From the NCBI GenBank assembly GCA_964539415.1, contig CAZIID010000011.1, positions 1 through 16,295 of the forward strand: a stretch of DNA of 16,295 bases, in the 5' to 3' direction. Of this stretch, positions 1 to 6,903 are shown piece after piece. The DNA comes from CAYQFQ01 sp964539415. Lineage in GTDB: Bacteria; Patescibacteriota; Minisyncoccia; Phycocordibacterales; GWA1-40-21. The stretch's first letter is position 1; every line of letters starts with the position of its first letter. The translations under genes and the position numbers were made by a program. The notes beneath the pieces were generated by a model that did not search any database, was not told the DNA's origin, and saw only the letters and a list, made by a program, of their open reading frames with translations.

Positions 1-57
1 AATACAAATCCCGGGACAAGCACAAACAACGTCTCCAAATAAATATGGAGAAAAAAC

Positions 58-82
58 AGGCTCACCATTCCATGGTGGGCCT
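58..82 (-). terminator. Hairpin terminator after the pilin gene
   Basis: A 10-bp stem (58-67 with 73-82, one T-G wobble at 62/78) closes a 5-nt loop. On the minus strand it begins about 18 nt after the pilin stop and is followed by TG and then six T (complement of 51-56), the form of an intrinsic terminator. On the plus strand it is followed by a shorter T-run (four T including the last stem base), so it may also stop a transcript arriving from the left. Bases 1-57 hold no gene I can support. Confidence 0.6.
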
Positions 83-100
83 TTTCATTTGTAAACTTTT

Positions 101-620
101 TTATGGGCAAATAGGAGAAAGCGGAATTACAAATTTATTATCCAGATTTCTCCTATTGTTAACCCAAATACCATCAACGGCATTACATCCCGCCAGACCA
201 ACCTCTGCCTGATTTGAGTCAATTCTATAAATATCTCCCCATGGATCAGTTTTAATTGAAGTTAAATTAAACAAACCCCCAGACGCGGCATTAATCTCTT
301 GCATCATAAGATTAAACTGAGCTGCACAAGTTGCTTGGGTTTGGCCAGCACTGGTAGGGCACGAACATTGACCACAGTTTGTATGGGGGGGCAAATTTTA
401 TAAGTGGTTGACCCATTTCCCCTTGTGCATAAATAATAGCTTGAATTATTTGTCTAACATCAGTAATCGCTTTAACTTCTTTAGATCTCTCTCTAGCATC
501 ACTCAAAGAAGAAAGTACTACGGAAGACAAAAGGCCGATTATTGAAATAACCATCAGGAGTTCAATGAGTGTGAACCCTGTCGTTTTTGGAAGATTATTT
601 TTTTGATCGCATTTAAACAT
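101..620 (-). pseudogene. Type IV prepilin-like protein, frameshifted
   Basis: The 5' part (620 down to 312) encodes a 15-residue leader ending in Gly15, then FTLIE and a hydrophobic stretch to about residue 36. This is the prepilin peptidase cleavage and N-methylation signal, with the conserved Glu at mature position 5. The 3' part (394 down to 101) is in another frame and carries the globular domain, with a DPWGDIY motif like that of pseudopilins. The frames join at a run of seven G/C (385-391). Removing one base gives a continuous 172-residue protein, a normal pilin length, with six cysteines in the mature part. As written, the first frame runs into about 25 unrelated residues. The gene starts 10 nt after uppP and is probably cotranscribed with it; no ribosome binding site is visible. 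The product would be exported and assembled into a pilus or pseudopilus. Whether this is a sequencing error, a real lesion or a phase-variable tract cannot be decided here. Confidence 0.8.
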
Positions 621-630
621 TTAAATCTGC

Positions 631-1425
631 TTAAATAAACAGCAAAATTATCAATGCTAATATTATACGATAAAGACCAAAAACATTCAAAGAATGATTT
701 TTAAGATACTTAATCAAGAAATGAATAACAAAAAGACCCACAATAAACGCAACTACAGAGCCAACAATCAAATCTAACCCAACGCTATTTAAATTACCAG
801 ATTGAAATATATCAAAAAGTTTTTTCAAACCCGACCCAAGAATTATAGGTATCGATAAAAGAAAACTAAACCTTGCCGCCTCTCCCCTATTTAGTCCCAA
901 GAATAGTCCCCCAGAAATTGTTGCCCCAGAACGAGAAAAACCCGGAACTAAAGCCAGACACTGAAACAGACCGATCAAAAAACCTTTCTTTACTGTAAGG
1001 TCATGACTTTGTTTTGCAAATTTCTCAGCGAAATAAAATACGACACTTCCGAGTATTAGAACCAAAGCAACAAGTTTTGCATTGCGAAAAATAGTATCCA
1101 TATACCCTTCAAGTAACACACCAATAATAATGGCTGGTATAGTTCCAATAATTATCGCAAGAAGTAAATTCTTATCTTTCTGTTCGACGGGCTTTTTTAA
1201 GATTAGATTAAAAAAAGTGACAACTAGTTTCCATAAATCCTTATAAAAATAAACAATAACCGCAAGGACTGTGGCCAACTGCAAAACCGCGTCAAATGAA
1301 AGGCTATTTCCAACATTTAAATGTAATAAGTCTCGAGCAATTATTAAGTGCCCCGAGGAAGAAACTGGTATAAATTCCGTAGCCCCCTGAATTATTCCCA
1401 AAATAATTGAATTTAATATATCCAT
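631..1425 (-). CDS. uppP: Undecaprenyl-diphosphatase UppP (BacA)
   Basis: This integral membrane phosphatase converts undecaprenyl diphosphate to the monophosphate, recycling the lipid carrier for peptidoglycan and surface polysaccharide synthesis. The protein has 264 residues, near the family norm (E. coli 273). Both signature regions are present: residues 13-26 read QGATEFIPVSSSGH, supplying the (E/Q)xxxE motif (Gln13, Glu17) and His26, and residues 161-176 read PGFSRSGATISGGLFL, with Arg165 matching the catalytic arginine. Most of the rest is hydrophobic, consistent with multiple membrane helices. The start is ATG at 1425, just before MDILNSIILG, which matches the usual short N-terminus. 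No ribosome binding site is visible. The gene is divergent from the DsbA-like gene and is followed after 10 nt by the pilin gene. In E. coli, overproduction of this enzyme gives bacitracin resistance; nothing here suggests more than the housekeeping role. Confidence 0.95.
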   Translation of the reverse strand: MDILNSIILGIIQGATEFIPVSSSGHLIIARDLLHLNVGNSLSFDAVLQLATVLAVIVYFYKDLWKLVVTFFNLILKKPVEQKDKNLLLAIIIGTIPAIIIGVLLEGYMDTIFRNAKLVALVLILGSVVFYFAEKFAKQSHDLTVKKGFLIGLFQCLALVPGFSRSGATISGGLFLGLNRGEAARFSFLLSIPIILGSGLKKLFDIFQSGNLNSVGLDLIVGSVVAFIVGLFVIHFLIKYLKNHSLNVFGLYRIILALIILLFI

Positions 1426-1436
1426 TTAGCTATAAA

Positions 1437-1442
1437 ATTATG
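1437..1442 (-). promoter_or_regulatory. Possible -10 element for uppP
   Basis: On the minus strand CATAAT (5 of 6 to the consensus) lies 11 nt before the uppP ATG. Transcription would then start about 4-6 nt upstream of the gene, giving an almost leaderless message. No convincing -35 is seen at 16-18 bp (best TAGTTA, 3 of 6). The region is AT-rich, so chance matches are likely. Confidence 0.25.
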
Positions 1443-1444
1443 TT

Positions 1445-1473
1445 TTCACTATTAAAAATAACTATGGTATGAT
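1445..1473 (+). promoter_or_regulatory. Candidate sigma-70-type promoter for the DsbA-like gene
   Basis: On the plus strand TATGAT (1468-1473) is preceded by TGG (1465-1467), an extended -10 form. TTCACT (1445-1450, 4 of 6 to TTGACA) lies 17 bp upstream. Transcription would start near 1480 and leave a leader of about 26 nt that is AT-rich and has no Shine-Dalgarno sequence. It is the best match in the 80-bp divergent region, but it is prediction only. Confidence 0.45.
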
Positions 1474-1505
1474 TATCTCATATTAATTAATAAACAAAAA
1501 ACACC

Positions 1506-2273
1506 ATGCAAGAAAAAAACAACGTCTTATATACATCACTTTCAATAATTGTCGCAGGAGCTCTTATCGCCGGTGCAATATATCTAACAAAATCTGCACC
1601 AAGTAATCCAGTTAAAAACACAGCTGCAACAAGTCAATCACCAAGAGCTGTTTCAGCATCAGACCATATTTTAGGTAATCCTGACGCAGAAATTGTGATC
1701 GTAGAGTATGCAGACACAGAATGCCCACCATGCAAAAGTTTTCATGCAACAATGAGTCAGGTTATGGACAATTACGCAAAGAGTGGTGAGGTGGCTTGGG
1801 TATTCAGACATATGCCTATTGCCGGATTACACAAAAAAGCACAAAAAGAAGCTGAAGCAACTGAGTGTGCATTTGAACAAGGTGGTAATACTGCATTCTG
1901 GAGTTTCGTTAACAGAATTTATGAAATCACACCGTCAAACGATGGTCTAGATCCAGCTAAACTTACACAGATCGCAAAAGATCAAAAACTCGATGTCACT
2001 AAATTTACTGAATGTCTTTCAACTGGTAAATACGCAAGTAAAGTTAACGCCGATTATGCAGATGGATTAATAGCAACAAACAATAGACCAGGTACACCAT
2101 TCGTGAGAATGTTAACTAAAGGAAAGGTTACAGACGCAATGATTACAAAAATCGATAGCATCTTTGGACCAGGAGAAATAAAATATGGCAATGAAGGTCA
2201 ATCAGTAATCATTTCAGGAGCCCTTTCATTCCAATACTTTGATATGATAATACAAACGTTACTAGGAAAATAA
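1506..2273 (+). CDS. Membrane-anchored DsbA-like thiol:disulfide oxidoreductase
   Basis: The 255-residue protein has one N-terminal membrane segment (about residues 8-27), a low-complexity linker rich in Ser, Ala and Thr to about residue 52, and then a thioredoxin-fold domain of the DsbA family (Thioredoxin_4 type). The active site is Cys73-Pro-Pro-Cys76 after the strand IVIVEYADTE, and the cis-proline loop is Gly196-Thr197-Pro198. Two more cysteines (121 and 170) lie in the helical insertion. The domain should face outside the membrane and introduce or shuffle disulfides in exported proteins. About 35 residues separate the cis-Pro loop from the last strand (VIISGAL, 234-240), longer than the short turn I expect there. 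The start is the ATG at 1506, giving a short Lys-containing tail before the membrane segment. It is the only plus-strand gene here and ends at a strong bidirectional terminator. No DsbB or VKOR partner is in the window. Confidence 0.9.
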   Translation: MQEKNNVLYTSLSIIVAGALIAGAIYLTKSAPSNPVKNTAATSQSPRAVSASDHILGNPDAEIVIVEYADTECPPCKSFHATMSQVMDNYAKSGEVAWVFRHMPIAGLHKKAQKEAEATECAFEQGGNTAFWSFVNRIYEITPSNDGLDPAKLTQIAKDQKLDVTKFTECLSTGKYASKVNADYADGLIATNNRPGTPFVRMLTKGKVTDAMITKIDSIFGPGEIKYGNEGQSVIISGALSFQYFDMIIQTLLGK

Positions 2274-2280
2274 TTCTAGA

Positions 2281-2331
2281 AAAAACCGAGGTTAAGCCTT
2301 AAATCTCAAGAAAGGCTTAACCTCGGTTTTT
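2281..2331. terminator. Bidirectional terminator between convergent genes
   Basis: Bases 2281-2300 and 2312-2331 form a perfect 20-bp inverted repeat with an 11-nt loop. The GC-rich core (CCGAGG...CCTCGG) is flanked by an A-run on the left and a T-run on the right, so it ends in U-tracts when read in either direction. It starts 7 nt after the stop of the DsbA-like gene and ends 8 nt before the stop of the convergent helicase gene, so it probably serves both. Confidence 0.92.
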
Positions 2332-2339
2332 GTATTCAT

Positions 2340-5300
2340 CTAAATATTCCCTTCTATCAAATCCTCTTCAAATTTCTGTATCCCCTTCAGATCCTGAGAA
2401 TATTTTGTTATATCAGGAAAGTCTAAGGCCATGATCTTTTTATAGACAATTCCAACAAGGTTTTTTAGTCTTTCAAGCTTTTCTTGTGGAATCTTTAGAG
2501 ATAGCTCAAAATTCTTACCATTCTTTGGTTCAATGAAATCAAGTACCCCATTTACAACTTTCTTTTTCCCGCCAAATTCTCGAGAATTTTCTACCAATAA
2601 CCTATAAAACAGAAGTTGCCTTTCATACTGATACAGCTTTGTCTTCTCATAATCATCCTTGCCCTGCCACTCATCTTTAGGCTTGCCAGTTTTGTAATCT
2701 CTAACTTCAAACTCATTATTACCAATATCTACAATTCTATCTATTTTCCCATTAAGATGCGCTCCTTCAACCATTACACCCTGATCTTTAAAATTAAATT
2801 CAACTATATCTTTTTTGTTTAAGGTGTCTTTTTTATTCTTTAAAAATATAGCCAAATCCTCAAGNNNNNNNNNNNNNNNNNNNNNNNNNNNNNNNNNNNN
2901 NNNNNNNNNNNNNNNNNNNNNNNNNNNNNNNNNNNNNNNNNNNNNNNNNNNNNNNNNNNNNNNNGGTGTGTGATATTTGAGCCATGATGCAGTCAAAACT
3001 TCACTTGCCTCAGGCAACGTTTCATCATCCATTTTCGCAACAGCAAAATATAACTTCTTCAAAGCCTCTCTTTTTAGCACCTCTTCCTCCCCTTCTTTTG
3101 CAATCAAAAATCTGAGCTTCTGGGCGTCTTTTCCGCTTTCCTGGGTCAAATATGATGTTAGGTATAAAAAGCGTCTAGCGCGTGTTATAGCCACGTAGAA
3201 GAGCCTTAATTGGTCATCTTCTGTGTCTCCAGCAGGTTCTATGGGCAAATTCGCAGGCAAAACAAGCTTAGATCCGCCACCCCTTCCAGCCCAAATATCG
3301 TCCTGACAAGACAATACAAAAACGGTGTTAAATTCAAGACCTTTTGCCTTGTGGGCCGTGAGCAAATTTACAGCACCTGAGAGCTTCGCAAAAGGACTTT
3401 GATCATTTAATGGGATATCATTTTTCTCGTGCAAGTCCACAAACTCAACCAAATCTTTTATTGCCAAGATCTCACCTTCTTTATATTCACGTAAAGCGTT
3501 TACAAACACGCGAAGACTTGAAAGAAAAGAAAGATATTCTGCTTTTGCGTGTGTAAACTTTTCTTTGCTAAAATAAAAATCTTTGAACGGAGAAATAAAA
3601 TCTTTTGCTTTTTTTACTTCGTCTAAATCTTCCACATCGGAGTCCTCATTTTCTTCAGATAAAGGAATATGTGCCCCAACAATTTCATCTAGTATTTTTT
3701 CAAGAGGTTCAGATGCACTTCTACCACCCAAATCAATCAAAAACTTTGCAATATCTGATATTTTTTCTACTGGCGAATCAATCATAATCTCCAACCAGTT
3801 TTTTCCAGAACCTTCATTCGTATCTCGTCTTGAAGCTAGTGATACTTTCCAAATATCTTCTCTATTAACTTGCCAAAAAGGGAAACTCAAAATTTGTGGC
3901 ATTAGTTCATCTGCTTCATCTGTTTTTTTATCAGACAACGAGGCGATAAAACGAGAAATGATTATGAGTTGGGCAATATGAGGTTCTTTAAAAACATTTT
4001 GTTCCCTTTCATATTTTATAGGCACAGACACGCCCTGCAGATAAGGCACTAGACCTTCTAGCTGATAATGCTTTCTTGCAATCACGGCAATTTCTTCTGG
4101 TTTCTCGCCTGCATGAATTTTCTTTTTTATTTCTCGTGAGACAAAATGATATTCGTGAGCAAGTGTTGGAAATTCTTTATGCGTGATTTCCCCATTACCA
4201 ATTTCGGCGTTTGATGCCTTCAGGTCTTTTTTTATTTCAGGCAATATTTTCTCAAGTCTTTCTTCCCCTTTTCTTATTATGTGAGATGCAATATCTAGAA
4301 TGTCTTGTGTGGAACGATAGTTTTCCGTCATTGTTACAGTTTGAACATCGTTAAAAAACTTTTTAAAGTTTAAAATATTTGAAAGTTCCGCACCTTGGAA
4401 TTTGTAAACCGCTTGATCGTCATCTCCTACTGCCATTATGTTTGGTCTGCCTTCATTTACTGGTGCATCGGTAATGAGCTTAAGAAGTCGCATTTGGGCT
4501 TCGTTGGTATCTTGAAATTCATCCACTAAAACATATTGATATTGCTCTTGTATCTCGTATCGCACAGACGGAAACTTTTCTAACACAGAAATAACATCAA
4601 GAATCATATCATCAAAATCATAGTAACCTCTTTTATGCATTTCTAGTTTGTATTTTTCATACAAATCAGCAACCGCAATCATTTTTTCAATATGAACACT
4701 ATCTTTAAAGACACTTCCGCCCTCATCGTCTTTCTTTGTCCATTCCTGTTTCCATTTACTAAGAGGTGTCGCTTTGTCTTCATCTTCTGCTTCTTTACAA
4801 GCTTTTTCAAGAGATATCAAAACCGTTTCTGAAAGACTTTTAAAATATGGTGACGGAAAATCTTTCTTTGATTTTTCTGCAAGTTCTAATATCTTTTCTT
4901 TTGCTTTTATGGCTTTCTCAATACTATCTTTACTTATTCTGTCGGAAAAAGTTTCGTGAATTATTGCGTCTATCTCTCCTAAAGTCTTTTGGTTATTTAA
5001 AATAATATCTCTAAATTCATCAGGAAAAAGACCAGCTTTTTTTAGATAAGAAATTATAGAAAGAGTACTCTTTAAATACACGAAGCCCTGTTCCGGATGT
5101 TCTGATTTCAATACGTGATTGTGTGGTAAAGACTCGAAAATTTCCTGCATTATTTGTGTTTGTGTAAGTGTATCTGCTGGAGAAAAAAAGGCTCCACTGT
5201 AAAAAAACTCTGGGTATCTCTGAATTATTTCTACGCAAAAATTATGAAAAGTATGAATCGCAACTCTGTATGCCTCGCTACCGATAAGGTTGGCTAAACG

Positions 5301-5516
5301 ATTTCGCATATTCACAGAAGCAGATTCGGTAAAAGTAAGACAGAGAATATTTGAGGCAAGTATCTGGCTTTCTTGTAAAATCTTTCCCACACGCAAACTC
5401 AATATCTCTGTCTTTCCAGACCCTGGCCCAGCAACAACAAGCACTGGACCATCTATACTATCAACTGCTTTTTTCTGGTTTTTATTAAGTTTTTTATATC
5501 GGTCTTCGAAATTCAC
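2340..5516 (-). CDS. UvrD/PcrA-like helicase with C-terminal PD-(D/E)XK nuclease (internal gap)
   Basis: This is a superfamily 1A ATP-dependent 3'-5' DNA helicase for repair or recombination, fused to a RecB-family nuclease domain. Visible motifs are Walker A AGPGSGKT (29-36), Ia (LTFTESA, from 60), II DEFQD (332-336), III GDDDQAVYKFQGA (364-376), IV TENYRST (397-403), V LLTAHKAKGLEF (718-729) and VI LRLFYVAITRAR (770-781). After the gap come GKID (923-926) and DYKTGK (940-945), giving the nuclease acidic and lysine residues Asp926, Asp940 and Lys942. At 1058 residues as written it is far longer than plain UvrD (about 720). A 100-N gap (2865-2964) replaces residues 852-884; the codon before it (CCN) must be Pro. 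Both flanks share a frame if the gap is exactly 100 nt, but its true length is unknown. The start is GTG at 5516: an in-frame stop lies four codons upstream and the next Met is residue 70. A near-consensus -10 element ends 6 nt before the GTG, pointing to a leaderless message. Confidence 0.93.
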   Translation of the reverse strand: MNFEDRYKKLNKNQKKAVDSIDGPVLVVAGPGSGKTEILSLRVGKILQESQILASNILCLTFTESASVNMRNRLANLIGSEAYRVAIHTFHNFCVEIIQRYPEFFYSGAFFSPADTLTQTQIMQEIFESLPHNHVLKSEHPEQGFVYLKSTLSIISYLKKAGLFPDEFRDIILNNQKTLGEIDAIIHETFSDRISKDSIEKAIKAKEKILELAEKSKKDFPSPYFKSLSETVLISLEKACKEAEDEDKATPLSKWKQEWTKKDDEGGSVFKDSVHIEKMIAVADLYEKYKLEMHKRGYYDFDDMILDVISVLEKFPSVRYEIQEQYQYVLVDEFQDTNEAQMRLLKLITDAPVNEGRPNIMAVGDDDQAVYKFQGAELSNILNFKKFFNDVQTVTMTENYRSTQDILDIASHIIRKGEERLEKILPEIKKDLKASNAEIGNGEITHKEFPTLAHEYHFVSREIKKKIHAGEKPEEIAVIARKHYQLEGLVPYLQGVSVPIKYEREQNVFKEPHIAQLIIISRFIASLSDKKTDEADELMPQILSFPFWQVNREDIWKVSLASRRDTNEGSGKNWLEIMIDSPVEKISDIAKFLIDLGGRSASEPLEKILDEIVGAHIPLSEENEDSDVEDLDEVKKAKDFISPFKDFYFSKEKFTHAKAEYLSFLSSLRVFVNALREYKEGEILAIKDLVEFVDLHEKNDIPLNDQSPFAKLSGAVNLLTAHKAKGLEFNTVFVLSCQDDIWAGRGGGSKLVLPANLPIEPAGDTEDDQLRLFYVAITRARRFLYLTSYLTQESGKDAQKLRFLIAKEGEEEVLKREALKKLYFAVAKMDDETLPEASEVLTASWLKYHTXXXXXXXXXXXXXXXXXXXXXXXXXXXXXXXXXXLEDLAIFLKNKKDTLNKKDIVEFNFKDQGVMVEGAHLNGKIDRIVDIGNNEFEVRDYKTGKPKDEWQGKDDYEKTKLYQYERQLLFYRLLVENSREFGGKKKVVNGVLDFIEPKNGKNFELSLKIPQEKLERLKNLVGIVYKKIMALDFPDITKYSQDLKGIQKFEEDLIEGNI
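2865..2964. other. Scaffold gap of 100 N inside the helicase-nuclease gene
   Basis: Exactly 100 unknown bases join two contigs; this is the customary filler length, so the true distance is uncertain. The gap falls between the end of the helicase core region and the nuclease active site. Related proteins, as I recall them, have a longer segment here, so the missing DNA may exceed 100 nt. Confidence 0.97.
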
Positions 5517-5522
5517 AAGTTG

Positions 5523-5531
5523 ATTATATCA
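5523..5531 (-). promoter_or_regulatory. Extended -10 element placing transcription start at the helicase GTG
   Basis: Read on the minus strand the site is TGATATAAT: a perfect TATAAT preceded by the extended TGn element. The last T of the hexamer (5523) is 6 nt upstream of the GTG, so the usual start distance puts the first transcribed base at or next to the G of the start codon. The -35 region at 17 bp (CGCAAA) is poor, as is common for extended -10 promoters. The site lies wholly between the in-frame stop and the GTG. Confidence 0.65.
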
Positions 5532-5539
5532 TTTTTCCC

Positions 5540-5563
5540 TCTGTCTTTGCGAGCAAAAACAGA
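5540..5563. promoter_or_regulatory. Dyad upstream of the helicase -10, possible operator
   Basis: TCTGTCTTTGC (5540-5550) is the reverse complement of 5553-5563 except for one position, with a 2-bp centre. It covers the region where the -35 of the helicase promoter would lie. A dyad this tight is typical of a site for a dimeric repressor. It is not an E. coli LexA box, because CTGT and ACAG are 14 bp apart instead of 8, and it is not the Gram-positive GAAC-N4-GTTC box. As RNA it would lie upstream of the predicted start, so a transcribed hairpin is unlikely. Confidence 0.4.
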
Positions 5564-5603
5564 CAAAAATTACTAACAAAAAAGGGCGATAAATCTTTTA
5601 TAG

Positions 5604-5640
5604 AAAAAGCACACCACTTTTTTAAAGTGGTGTGCTTTTT
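5604..5640 (-). terminator. Hairpin terminator after rpoD
   Basis: Bases 5604-5620 and 5624-5640 pair perfectly over 17 bp around a 3-nt loop. The core is GCACACCACTTT, and the A and T ends give a five-U tract on the minus-strand transcript. It begins 36 nt after the rpoD stop and closes the rpoB-rpoC-dnaG-rpoD block, separating it from the helicase promoter. The symmetry would also allow termination on the plus strand. Confidence 0.9.
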
Positions 5641-5643
5641 TCC

Positions 5644-5670
5644 CTTATACTTATACTAATTACTTATACT
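5644..5670. repeat. Three direct copies of CTTATACT
   Basis: The octamer CTTATACT occurs at 5644-5651, 5650-5657 and 5663-5670, the first two overlapping by 2 bp. It lies between the rpoD stop and its terminator. Each copy contains TATACT, a -10-like hexamer on the plus strand that would point antisense into rpoD. Chance in AT-rich DNA is possible. Confidence 0.4.
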
Positions 5671-5676
5671 TCTTTA

Positions 5677-6882
5677 TCAGTAGTTTTGAAGCCTATTTAT
5701 CTTCTCATGCTGTCTTATCTTCTCGTGAGCCTTGGCTTCAATCTGTCTGATACGCTCTCTTGTAACACCAAACTCTTTACCAACCTCTTCTAGAGTGTGA
5801 GTTATACCATCAGTTAGTCCATGTCTCATCTCTAATATTTTTCTTTCTTTTAAAGATAAATCAGAAAGTATTTCTTTAACTTGATCAGACAAAATTCTTC
5901 TTGAAGACTCTTGATCTGGAGAAAGTATTTTATCATCCGCAACGAAGTCTCCGAGTGTTGATTTGCCGTCTTCCCCTTCATCACCCACTGGGGTCTCAAG
6001 AGAAACAGTATCTTGGTCAATTTTTTCTATAATATAAACTTTTTCCACTTCAATTCCCATCTCTGTTGCAATCTCATCTGGCAAAGGTTCTCTACCCAAG
6101 TCTTGTGAAAGTCTTCTAAAGACTTGTTTATACTTTGCGATTGTCTCAACCATATGCACAGGAACACGGATAGTTCTTGATTGATCTGCAAGAGCTCTTG
6201 TTATAGCTTGTCTAATCCACCAAGTTGCGTATGTTGAAAACTTATAACCTTTTGTCCAATCAAATTTATCTACCGCCTTAAACAATCCCAAATTTCCTTC
6301 TTGTATAAGATCAAGCAAAGTAAGGTCAGCACTTCTTCCAACATATTTTTTTGCGATAGAAACAACAAGTCTCAAGTTTGCACGTGCAAGTAAATTCTTT
6401 GCTTCTTCGTCTCCAGCTTGAATTTTTCTAGCTAAATCTTTTTCCATAGAAGCAGTAATCAGAGGATACTGTCCTATTTCCTTCAAATATATTTGAATTG
6501 AGTCATAATTTGAATCACCCATTTTTCCACCGTATGTATATTTCTTTACAGCAGTCTCATCAAAATCAAGCATTCCTCCACCTTCAAGAACATCTATTCC
6601 AGCAGAAACAAGCTTGCCATAAAATTCATCCAAAAAGACAACGTCATCTTCTATCTTTGGAAACTCTTTTAAAATCTCATCGTATGTAACAAACCCTCTC
6701 TCTCTACCTTTTGTAATAAGTCTATCGGACTTAACATTTAAATCCTTTTGTTTAATAGTAATTTTTACCTCTTTTTTAACAGGAGCTTTTTCTATAACTT
6801 TTTTTGCCGGCTTTTTTACAGCCTTCTTAACGGAAGAAGATTTTACTTTTGACGCAATTTTTTTATTTGTTTTTTTCTTCAT
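5677..6882 (-). CDS. rpoD: Primary sigma factor RpoD (SigA)
   Basis: This is the housekeeping sigma-70 subunit that directs RNA polymerase to -10/-35 promoters. The 401-residue protein has a Lys-rich tail (1-46, 19 lysines), a region 1.1-like segment (about 54-115), region 1.2 (DSIQIYLKEIGQYPLIT, 127-143), region 2 with the core-binding and -10 melting helices (LLDLIQEGNLGL, 189-200; YATWWIRQAITRALADQSRT, 218-237), region 3 (about 245-300) and region 4.2 with the -35 helix-turn-helix (GVTRERIRQIEAKAHEKIR, 372-390). The start is ATG at 6882, 21 nt after the dnaG stop; no Shine-Dalgarno sequence is seen. The stop is TGA followed directly by in-frame TAA, a tandem stop and the only TGA stop in the window. 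A strong terminator follows. The promoter candidates here with TATAAT-like -10 elements are of the type it should recognise. Confidence 0.97.
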   Translation of the reverse strand: MKKKTNKKIASKVKSSSVKKAVKKPAKKVIEKAPVKKEVKITIKQKDLNVKSDRLITKGRERGFVTYDEILKEFPKIEDDVVFLDEFYGKLVSAGIDVLEGGGMLDFDETAVKKYTYGGKMGDSNYDSIQIYLKEIGQYPLITASMEKDLARKIQAGDEEAKNLLARANLRLVVSIAKKYVGRSADLTLLDLIQEGNLGLFKAVDKFDWTKGYKFSTYATWWIRQAITRALADQSRTIRVPVHMVETIAKYKQVFRRLSQDLGREPLPDEIATEMGIEVEKVYIIEKIDQDTVSLETPVGDEGEDGKSTLGDFVADDKILSPDQESSRRILSDQVKEILSDLSLKERKILEMRHGLTDGITHTLEEVGKEFGVTRERIRQIEAKAHEKIRQHEKINRLQNY

Positions 6883-6903
6883 AAAAATTATTAATTTATC
6901 CTA

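Noticed and set aside
1..94. Possible 3' end of a plus-strand gene ending at TAA 40-42 or TAA 92-94, with the hairpin at 58-82 as its terminator.
   Set aside because: Short peptides are open in all three plus frames and none is recognisable. The fragment is too short to support a coding call.
312..384. The 25-residue tail that follows the pilin N-terminus in the unshifted frame, as a genuine alternative C-terminus.
   Set aside because: It overlaps the better frame that carries the pilin globular domain with its DPWG motif, and it has no recognisable pilin features.
2840..2990. A real frameshift or two separate genes at the 100-N gap.
   Set aside because: The left flank ends a UvrD helicase core and the right flank continues as the nuclease domain of the same architecture, in the same frame. 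One gene with missing sequence is the simplest reading.
5541..5562. LexA (SOS) box upstream of the helicase gene, based on CTGT...ACAG.
   Set aside because: The two halves are 14 bp apart, not the 8 bp of the E. coli box, and no GAAC-N4-GTTC box is present.
5674..5679. Possible UGA-recoded genome (UGA as Gly, as in Absconditabacteria/Gracilibacteria), because only rpoD ends in TGA and an in-frame TAA follows at once.
   Set aside because: The conserved genes run full length with no internal in-frame TGA in more than 4,000 codons. In a UGA-glycine genome such codons would be frequent. The tandem TGA-TAA is an ordinary double stop.
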